Below the pieces are notes generated by a model. That model saw nothing but the letters and a program-made list of their open reading frames with translations. It was not told where the DNA came from and did not search any database. From contig JAAVYW010000010.1 of NCBI GenBank assembly GCA_022791315.1, positions 1 to 45,411 of the forward strand: a DNA stretch of 45,411 bases. The letters are read 5' to 3'. The DNA is from Oscillospiraceae bacterium (lineage in GTDB: Bacteria > Bacillota > Clostridia > Oscillospirales > Ruminococcaceae). Below, one piece after another: positions 39,379 through 45,411 of this stretch. A program made the translations under genes and the position numbers. Positions within the stretch are counted from its first letter, which is position 1. Each line of letters begins with the position of its first letter.

Positions 39379-39861
39379 TTATCCCTTTTGAGGCGGCTTG
39401 TGCTCCAGCAGTTCCAATACCAGCTTGAGCTTCTCGTTCCCGTCAATATAGGCATAGCTGCCCGTGGCCCACTGCCCCCGCTGCAGCAGCGGCATCCCCT
39501 TCCCCGCGCAGAGCTGGATTTTCTCCTCCATCCCGTCGATGTCAAAGGCGATGTGGTGCACCCCTTCCCCGTTTTCGTCCAGGTCGTGCCGCCAGGTGCT
39601 GGGCTCCTGGTCCGGCTCCAGCAGCTCAATCTGGATATGGGGCCCAATGTCAAAGAAAGCCTGTTTGGTGCGGGCCAGCGTGGGCTTGCCCATATACTGG
39701 GTCAGCGCCTCGTCATATACCCCCGTGCAGCTGATGGGCGGCTTCGCCACCCCAAAGAAATCAGCGTAGTCCTGGGCCGTCCTCTCAATGTCGTTCACCA
39801 AAATGCCAATCTGCGTCACTAAATTGGTGCCTAAAATCGGATTTCCCATGTCTGTAACCAT
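39379..39861 (-). CDS. VOC-family (glyoxalase/dioxygenase fold) protein
   Basis: 160 residues from ATG 39861, or 156 from ATG 39849 (MGNPILGTNLVTQIGI). The VOC pattern is clear: TQIGILVNDIERTAQDYADFFG, IQIELLEP, EGVHHIAFDI and KLVLELLEH give the metal-binding His and Glu positions of the methylmalonyl-CoA epimerase/glyoxalase type. A small hairpin, CTTCGC-CTGT-GCGAAG, just before the start may shape initiation. First gene of its operon. Confidence 0.83.
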   Translation of the reverse strand: MVTDMGNPILGTNLVTQIGILVNDIERTAQDYADFFGVAKPPISCTGVYDEALTQYMGKPTLARTKQAFFDIGPHIQIELLEPDQEPSTWRHDLDENGEGVHHIAFDIDGMEEKIQLCAGKGMPLLQRGQWATGSYAYIDGNEKLKLVLELLEHKPPQKG

Positions 39862-40050
39862 AGTCTTCGCACAGGCGAAGGCTTCCTTTCTCCCCTTTTC
39901 GGGGTGTCCTGTGCAGCAAAATCGCCGCTGTTCCGGTAACGAAGGCCACAAGGGGAACGGGTTTAGCCCTATCCCTGCCCTCTACAAAAATTTGGGATTT
40001 TCCCCCCCCATCCCTATCCTAACCCACCCGGCCCAGAAAGTCAATCCCCC

Positions 40051-40860
40051 TCACCCGTTCCTGCTGCGGTAACTCCCCGGCGAGAGCCCATACCACTCCC
40101 GAAAGGCCCGGATAAAGTTATTCACATCCCCAAACCCGGCCTTATAGGCCACCTGCCCAATCTGGAAATCCGTGGTCTCCAATAGCTCCTTGGCAAAGGA
40201 GAGCCGGTTGAGCAGCAAATATTGCTTGGGGCTGTACCCTGTCTGATTTTTAAAGGCGTGGGAGAGATAGCTGGGGCTCACATAGTATTTCCGCGCCAGC
40301 TCCGCCATCCGCAGCTCCTCGGTGAAGTGCCGCTCAATATAGTGCTGCACCTCCAACACCCGCCCCGAGGCGGAACCCTCAAACTGCACAAAGTTGTCCG
40401 GGCAGGCCCGGTAGGTGAGAATCAGCAGGTTTTCCAGCAGGTTCTGCGCCACCGTCTCCCACATCCGCCCCGCCCCCTGGAATTCCGCCAGCATCTGCCC
40501 CAGCATGGCACACACCGCCTGATGGCTCCCACTCAAATCCACCTGATGCCGGAACGCCGGGGTGCGGTTCTGCAATACCGAAGCCAGCAGCCTACTGCCC
40601 AGCACATGTTCCAGCCGCGCCGCGTTCACCGTGAGGAAAAACCGCTGGTAAGGGACCTGTAGTACCTGCACCTCATGGGGCTCATAGCTGCTCACAAAGA
40701 GCAGGCTTCCCCGCCCCGCCCGGTACTGCCGCCCGTCAATGGTAAAGAGCGCTTCCCCCTCCTGCACATAGATGAGCTCGCTAAAGAGATGGTGGTGCTT
40801 GTGTGGCGTCGTCTCGCTGTCCATGTATTCCACCCGGTCAATCAACCGGCTGTTCTCCAT
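40051..40860 (-). CDS. AraC-family transcriptional regulator
   Basis: 269 residues. The N-terminal cupin sensor (HHHLFSELIYVQEGEALFTIDG) is followed by a C-terminal double helix-turn-helix (about 165-265: ELARKYYVSPSYLSHAFKNQTGYSPKQYLL and IGQVAYKAGFGDVNNFIRAFREWYG). It lies 36 nt after the isomerase-dehydrogenase fusion gene and probably regulates the divergent cluster in response to a sugar-like ligand. Confidence 0.95.
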   Translation of the reverse strand: MENSRLIDRVEYMDSETTPHKHHHLFSELIYVQEGEALFTIDGRQYRAGRGSLLFVSSYEPHEVQVLQVPYQRFFLTVNAARLEHVLGSRLLASVLQNRTPAFRHQVDLSGSHQAVCAMLGQMLAEFQGAGRMWETVAQNLLENLLILTYRACPDNFVQFEGSASGRVLEVQHYIERHFTEELRMAELARKYYVSPSYLSHAFKNQTGYSPKQYLLLNRLSFAKELLETTDFQIGQVAYKAGFGDVNNFIRAFREWYGLSPGSYRSRNG

Positions 40861-40896
40861 CCTCCCCGCCCCCTTCCTCTGCTCAGGCGCCGGCAG

Positions 40897-42648
40897 CTAC
40901 GCCATGGTCTCCAGCATGCTAAGGCTCACCTCATAGCTGCACGCCAGCCCCGCCAGCTTCCTCCTGCACTCCTCCGCCATAAAAGCCCCCATCCGCTCCA
41001 CCTCGTTGCCGGAGCTCCCCGCAATATGGGGCGTCAGCAGCACGTTTGGCAGCGCGTAGAATTCGTGCCCATACACCGGGGGCTCGGGCTCGGTCACATC
41101 CAGCACCGCCGTGCGCCCCGGCCCCTCCTTCAGCGCCCGCACCAGGTCAGCCTCCACCACCTGGGCCCCCCGCCCCGTGTTCAAAAACACAGCGTTGGGC
41201 TTCATCCGGGAAAAGAGCCGGTAGTCCAGCATCCCCTGGGTCTGGGGGTTGTTGGCAATGTGGTTGGAGATAGTCTGGCACTGTTCAAAAACCTCTTCCA
41301 AGGAGGCCCGCACAGCCCCCAGCCCCGCCACCTTCTCGTCGCTGGCAAAGGGGTCGTAGAGCAGGATGTCCACATGGTAGTCTCCCAGCAGCTTGCACAC
41401 CAAGGAGCCAATCATCCCGGCCCCCAGAATCCCCACCTTCACCCGGTAATTCCCGGGGAAGGTGCCGGCATACCGGGCCGCTCTCCCCCGGTCCTCCTCC
41501 TTAAACCGCCGCACCGACTGGAAAAAGCCTTTGTTCGCCAGCAAAATCTGCGCCAGGGTGTATTCCGCCACCGGCACCGCGTTGGCCCCCCAGGCGCTGT
41601 GTACCCCAATCCCCTGTTCCAGAAACGGCCGCGCAAACATCTGCACCGACCCCGCCCCGTAAAACACCGTCTCCAGCTTTGGCAGGTACTCCTCAATCTG
41701 CTCCTTCGTCAACGAGGGCATCCCCCAGGTGGAAAAGGCAAAGCGCGCCTCCCGCAGCACCGCCCGGTTCTCCTCCAACGCCTCCGGCAGGATGGGTTCC
41801 TCCCGCAAGTTCACCACCTGCCGCAGCTTCCCTCGCACCTCCGGCGAGAACACCCGTTCCAGATTGTTCTCCGCCCCCGCCGTGGAGAGAAATACCGCCT
41901 TTGGCAGCAGCCACTCTCTCAGCGTCCCAATGTCCGCGATAAACTGGCTGTCATCGTCGTCTTTGCAAAATTCCAGGACACAATTCACCTGCCCCTTCCC
42001 GGCAATCTCCGCCAGATACCCCTGCCAGTCCTTTTCCCCTTCTGCCAGCGGATGCCGTATATTGGCCCCCGTCCAGTGGAAAACATGTACGCAGCACAGA
42101 TAGGGCAGCATCTTCGCCAGCTCTGCCCGGTTCTCCTCCAGCGTGATGTCCGGGTTGGGCTGCCAGTAGCACTTCACATTCTCCCGCCCCACTGCCTCCA
42201 GCAGCGCCAGCGCACTCCCGGCGTCCTGGGTCAGGGTGTTCCTGTGGTATTCAAAGGCCACCGTGATGCCGTAGGGCTTCGCCATGTCGGCAATCGCCCT
42301 GGCCGAGGCCGCCACCCGCTCCCGATAGCTATCCTCCGCCTGCCCCGGCGCCTTTTCCCCTGCCCAGACCCGGATGAGCTTTACCCCCAGCGCCTTGGCG
42401 CTCTCCAACACCGGCAAAAACCCCTCCCCCTCCGGGTCGTCCGTGCGGTAGTAGGAGCCGTAGGAGAGCACCTCCAGCCCTGCCTGCCGGGTCAGCTCCG
42501 CCGCCCGCCGGGCCGTCTCCAGGTCGCCGGGAGCCACATGTACATCCCCTCCCCACTCCATACCGGCGGCCCCGCTCCGGGCAGCAATCTCCACCAGTTC
42601 CTCCAAATTTTTTTCACGAAATGTCACAGTGGTAAACCCAATTTTCAT
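40897..42648 (-). CDS. Fusion of TIM-barrel sugar isomerase/epimerase with D-2-hydroxyacid dehydrogenase
   Basis: 583 residues in one frame; GGAG lies 5 nt before ATG 42648. Residues 1 to about 250 are an AP_endonuc_2-type barrel (GMEWGGDVHV, VAFEYHRNTL, CYWQPNPDITLEE, VHVFHWTG, VLEFCKDDD). Residues about 255-583 are a D-isomer-specific 2-hydroxyacid dehydrogenase with the NAD motif VGILGAGMIGSLV, NTGRGAQVVEADLVRAL, DVTEPEPP and the catalytic His in TPHIAGSSGNE. The two activities could act in sequence on a sugar acid. Both halves look complete. I have not seen this fusion described. Confidence 0.88.
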   Translation of the reverse strand: MKIGFTTVTFREKNLEELVEIAARSGAAGMEWGGDVHVAPGDLETARRAAELTRQAGLEVLSYGSYYRTDDPEGEGFLPVLESAKALGVKLIRVWAGEKAPGQAEDSYRERVAASARAIADMAKPYGITVAFEYHRNTLTQDAGSALALLEAVGRENVKCYWQPNPDITLEENRAELAKMLPYLCCVHVFHWTGANIRHPLAEGEKDWQGYLAEIAGKGQVNCVLEFCKDDDDSQFIADIGTLREWLLPKAVFLSTAGAENNLERVFSPEVRGKLRQVVNLREEPILPEALEENRAVLREARFAFSTWGMPSLTKEQIEEYLPKLETVFYGAGSVQMFARPFLEQGIGVHSAWGANAVPVAEYTLAQILLANKGFFQSVRRFKEEDRGRAARYAGTFPGNYRVKVGILGAGMIGSLVCKLLGDYHVDILLYDPFASDEKVAGLGAVRASLEEVFEQCQTISNHIANNPQTQGMLDYRLFSRMKPNAVFLNTGRGAQVVEADLVRALKEGPGRTAVLDVTEPEPPVYGHEFYALPNVLLTPHIAGSSGNEVERMGAFMAEECRRKLAGLACSYEVSLSMLETMA

Positions 42649-42891
42649 CTTTTCTCCATCCCTTTCCCGGCCCCAGGGCCGTTTCCCGTGTCTCTCTGCC
42701 CCGATTATAGAGAATCTTTTGCAAAGAGTATATCACTTTTCCGCAAAAAAGCAAATTTTACATATTCCCCTGCAAAAATTGACGACAAATTCACCCCGGA
42801 ATCCGGTAGGATAGAATCAGAAACGGCGGAGTCCAATCCGCCACATCCGACAAATTCTGATGATACTATTTTTCCAGGAGGTATCCACACC
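42649..42891. promoter_or_regulatory. Divergent control region
   Basis: Minus strand: TATAAT (42709-42704) and a further TATACT around 42736-42741 are candidate -10 boxes for the fusion gene. Plus strand: TTCACC-16-TAGAAT (about 42791-42818) is a moderate promoter for the oxidoreductase. A hairpin, GGCGGA-GTCCAA-TCCGCC (42825-42842), lies in the plus-strand leader. AraC sites are expected here but not identified. Confidence 0.5.
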
Positions 42892-44208
42892 ATGTTCCAC
42901 TATAAAACCTTGGACGAAGTCAAAGAACAAGCGCAAAAACTGGGTGTCCAGCTCCCCTTTGCCGAAAACACCGGCGCGCTGTGCCAGCCCCTCACCCTCC
43001 CCGGCCACACCCTGCCCAATCGGATGGCAATCCACCCTATGGAGGGCTGCGACGGCACTCCCGACGGCAAGCCCGACCGGCAGACACTACTGCGCTACGA
43101 CCGGTTTGCCCGCTCCGGCGCAGGCCTGATTTGGCTGGAAGCCGTGGCCGTCTGCCCCGAGGGCCGCGCTAATCCCCGCCAGCTCTGGATAAACGAGCAA
43201 AACCTAGACGTCATGAAATCCCTGGTAGACCGTATCCGGGAGCTCTCCGTCCAGGAGCACGGCTTCGCCCCCCTCCTCATCATGCAGGCCACCCACTCCG
43301 GCCGCTACAGCAAACCCCAGGGCACTCCCGCCCCCATCATCGCCTACAATAACCCGCTATTTGAAAAGGATTCCCCCCTCCCCAAAGAGCGCATCATCAC
43401 CGACGACCGCCTCAAATCCCTGGAAGAGGAATTTGGCCGCGCCGCCGCATTGGCCGAACAGGCCGGCTTCGACGGGGTAGACATCAAGTGCTGCCACCGG
43501 TACTTGAACAGTGAGCTCCTCTCCGCCTACACCCGTCCCGGTGCATACGGCGGCAGCTTTGAAAACCGCACCAGGCTCCTGCGAAACAGCATCGCCAGCG
43601 CCAAAGCCGCCACCGGCCAGAGCTTCCTTGTCACCTCCCGCCTTAATATCTACGACGGCTTCCCCTATCCCTATGGCTTCGGCGTATCCGAGGGCCAGGG
43701 CCTCACCCCCTGTATGGAGGAACCCATCCGCCTGGTAAAGCTGCTGCACCAGGAGCTGGGCCTTTCCCTGCTCAATATCACCATCGGCAACCCCTATGTC
43801 AACCCCCACGTCAACCGCCCCGCCGACGGCCTCCCCTACGAGAGCGAGGAAGACCCCCTCACCGGCGTGGCCAGGATGCTCTCCTGCACCCAAGCTGTCC
43901 AGCAGGCCTGCCCCGATTTAGCCATCATCGGTTCCGGCCTGTCCTATCTGCGGCAATATGCCCCTCTCCTGGCAGCAGGCGGCATCCAGGAAGGCTATTT
44001 CACTCTGGCCGGTTTTGGCCGCCAGTCCTTTGCCTACCCCGAAATCTACAGTGATATCCTGTCAGGCCGGGAAATAAGTCCAAAAAAGACCTGCATTTCC
44101 TGCGGCAAATGCTCCGAACTGATGCGGGCAGGCCAAATCACCGGCTGCGTCATCCGCGACCCCTACTACACCAGGCTCTACCAGGAAACCGTCGCCAAAA
44201 AGAACTAA
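42892..44208 (+). CDS. Old Yellow Enzyme family NADH:flavin oxidoreductase with Fe-S motif
   Basis: 438 residues; CAGGAGG lies 10 nt before ATG 42892. The FMN-binding barrel is seen in LPNRMAIHPMEGCDGTPDG, APLLIMQATHSGRYSKP, FDGVDIKCCHRYLNSELLSAYTRPGAYGGSFENRTRLL and AIIGSGLSYLR. The C-terminus has CxxCxxC-x11-C (CISCGKC...C), the 4Fe-4S pattern of the 2,4-dienoyl-CoA reductase branch, but the second FAD/NAD domain of those enzymes is absent. It would reduce an activated C=C or remove a substituent anaerobically. Followed after 16 nt by a dehydrogenase. Confidence 0.9.
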   Translation: MFHYKTLDEVKEQAQKLGVQLPFAENTGALCQPLTLPGHTLPNRMAIHPMEGCDGTPDGKPDRQTLLRYDRFARSGAGLIWLEAVAVCPEGRANPRQLWINEQNLDVMKSLVDRIRELSVQEHGFAPLLIMQATHSGRYSKPQGTPAPIIAYNNPLFEKDSPLPKERIITDDRLKSLEEEFGRAAALAEQAGFDGVDIKCCHRYLNSELLSAYTRPGAYGGSFENRTRLLRNSIASAKAATGQSFLVTSRLNIYDGFPYPYGFGVSEGQGLTPCMEEPIRLVKLLHQELGLSLLNITIGNPYVNPHVNRPADGLPYESEEDPLTGVARMLSCTQAVQQACPDLAIIGSGLSYLRQYAPLLAAGGIQEGYFTLAGFGRQSFAYPEIYSDILSGREISPKKTCISCGKCSELMRAGQITGCVIRDPYYTRLYQETVAKKN

Positions 44209-44224
44209 GAGAGGAGTCCTTCCC

Positions 44225-44998
44225 ATGAACAAAGTTGCCGTTGTCACCGGTTCCCGCCGCGGAATCGGCCTAGCCATTGCCAAAACCCTGGCCCAAGAGG
44301 GCTATACCACTGTTTTTTCCGCCACCTCCCCTGCCGACACCATGACCGATTTACTGGCAGAGCTCACCGCCAAAGGCCAGCAAGTGTCCTATCTCCGCTG
44401 CGACATCTCCTCCCCTGCGGACAGGGCCGCCCTCATCCAGCAGGTATGCCAAACCTATGGCCGTTTGGATGTCCTCGTCAACAATGCCGGCGTAGCCCCC
44501 CAGGTGCGCCTGGATATTTTGGAAACCACCGAAGAGAGCTTTGACCGCCTGCTGAACATCAACATGAAGGGCACGTTTTTCCTCTCCCAACTGGCTGCCA
44601 ATAAAATGATAGCCCTGCAACAGGAGGGCCTCCCCGACTACCGTCCCCGCATTATCAACATCAGCTCCATCTCCGCCTATACCTCCTCCACCTCCCGGGG
44701 GGAATACTGTATCAGCAAAGCGGGCATCTCCATGACAACGCTCCTTTTCGCCGACCGCCTGGCAGAATACGGCATCCCGGTATTTGAAGTCCGCCCCGGC
44801 GTGATTATGACTGACATGACTGCTGCTGTCACCGAAAAATACCAGGCCCTCATTGACGCCGGCCTCACCCCCATCAAGCGTTTTGGGCAGCCGCAAGACG
44901 TTGCCAACTGTGTCCTCTCCGCCTGTTCCGGCCTCCTGGACTTCGGCACCGGCACTGTCCTCAACGCCGACGGCGGCTTCCACATCCGCCGGTTATAA
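44225..44998 (+). CDS. Short-chain dehydrogenase/reductase (3-ketoacyl-ACP reductase-like)
   Basis: 257 residues; GAGGAG lies 9 nt before ATG 44225. Classical SDR: VVTGSRRGIGLAIA (TGxxxGIG), LVNNAGVAP (NNAG), SSISAYTSSTSRGEYCISKAG (Ser-Tyr-x3-Lys catalytic set) and VRPGVIMTDMT. The C-terminal GTVLNADGGFHI is typical. The substrate is probably a hydroxy or keto acid, or a sugar derivative, in the same pathway as the preceding oxidoreductase. Confidence 0.94.
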   Translation: MNKVAVVTGSRRGIGLAIAKTLAQEGYTTVFSATSPADTMTDLLAELTAKGQQVSYLRCDISSPADRAALIQQVCQTYGRLDVLVNNAGVAPQVRLDILETTEESFDRLLNINMKGTFFLSQLAANKMIALQQEGLPDYRPRIINISSISAYTSSTSRGEYCISKAGISMTTLLFADRLAEYGIPVFEVRPGVIMTDMTAAVTEKYQALIDAGLTPIKRFGQPQDVANCVLSACSGLLDFGTGTVLNADGGFHIRRL

Positions 44999-45032
44999 TT
45001 GGCTCTACCTTTTTAAGAGTCCTTCCCAATGC

Positions 45033-45411
45033 GGGTCTATCCTAGCGGAACGATATTAAAGTTTCCGTCCACCCTTTGAAAAGGGTGGTGAAGACCAACT
45101 GCGTTGGTCTGGCAAGAATCGCAAGGCGATTCTTGAAAGTCAAGCCACAGGCTCGACTTTTCCAAAGGCAAAGCCTTTGGTCGCTCATCGCAATGAGCGA
45201 AATTCCCCTTCTCCCGGGCGGCGTCTCATATCAAAGCTAAGGCTCGCACCCAGCCAACACGCCGCCCTCCTCCCAGCTTCCCCTTGTCGGCAACACGTCC
45301 CAACCCCTCGCCGCCTTTGCCGTCAGGCAAATAGGCCTAAGCTCCGTCTCAGCCCAGTCCCGTCGGTTCCCGCACCGAGCAGGCAAAGGCCAACCTTCGT
45401 TGGCCTGGTTC
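45033..45411. repeat. Hairpin-cassette dispersed repeat, copy 2 (cut by window end)
   Basis: It is in the same orientation as copy 1, and begins 35 nt after the SDR stop. Perfect or near-perfect stem-loops stand almost end to end: CCACCCTTT/AAAGGGTGG (45069-45088), AGACCAAC/GTTGGTCT (45092-45110), AAGAATCGC/GCGATTCTT (45114-45134), AAAGTCaAGCC/GGCTcGACTTT (45136-45160), CCAAAGGC/GCCTTTGG (45162-45180), TCGCTCAT/ATGAGCGA (45181-45200) and AGGCCAAC/GTTGGCCT (45387-45406). Four of them replace the single CCAGGAC/GTCCTGG hairpin of copy 1. Confidence 0.85.

Noticed and set aside
40675..42891. Very long plus-strand open frame running into the oxidoreductase gene
   Set aside because: It is antisense to the well-supported AraC and fusion genes, Pro/Arg/His-rich as expected from a GC-rich shadow frame, and the real start with AGGAGG is at 42892.

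Overview
The window is a chromosomal segment of a moderately GC-rich, Gram-positive anaerobe of class Clostridia, most likely an Oscillospirales-type gut bacterium. The grounds are AGGAGG-type ribosome sites before most genes, a DUF5685 protein beside a J-domain protein with a cysteine-rich tail, a type III glutamine synthetase, an ANTAR-type regulator, and Firmicutes-style intrinsic terminators. I cannot name a species. No rRNA, tRNA or CRISPR array was found.

Region 1 (1-7543, all minus strand) is most of a filamentous-phage (inovirus) prophage. In transcription order it holds a small protein in the ssDNA-binding position, a minor coat candidate, the major coat protein followed by a terminator, a small membrane protein, two large secreted repeat proteins that look like adsorption proteins, a 51-residue membrane peptide, an unusual protein with four 26-residue repeats, two membrane/secreted proteins, a Zot/pI-type assembly ATPase, and a Rep gene cut by the left window edge. 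The other prophage end lies outside the window. The right boundary falls between 7544 and about 7640, just before the yebC promoter.

Region 2 (7640-20902) is ordinary chromosome: yebC, a GH43 glycosidase, a hairpin-rich dispersed repeat, a membrane-anchored cyclophilin, a DUF5685/J-protein operon, a four-gene operon (YjjG-type HAD, second HAD phosphatase, GNAT, P-loop kinase-like), a secreted transglutaminase-like protein, a TIM-barrel sugar epimerase and a frameshifted pseudogene.

Region 3 (20983-37092) concentrates glutamine metabolism. GlmS, PyrG, CarA/CarB and PurF all consume glutamine. PurA, a short glutamine synthetase homologue and an ANTAR regulator lie in the same minus-strand run, and a type III glutamine synthetase points the other way. 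CarB is fused in frame to a DapF (diaminopimelate epimerase) domain that lacks the first expected catalytic Cys. The leader of the type III synthetase gene has a near-perfect sigma-A promoter, then a hexaloop hairpin with A at loop position 1 and G at position 4 that overlaps an intrinsic terminator. That is the layout expected for ANTAR-controlled antitermination, with the likely regulator encoded 3 kb away.

Region 4 (37164-44998) holds a small operon (VOC protein, serine hydrolase, TauE/SafE permease, GNAT) and then a divergent catabolic cluster. One side has an AraC regulator and a TIM-barrel isomerase fused to a D-2-hydroxyacid dehydrogenase; the other has an Old-Yellow-Enzyme family oxidoreductase and a short-chain dehydrogenase. 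A second copy of the hairpin-rich repeat closes the window at 45033-45411.
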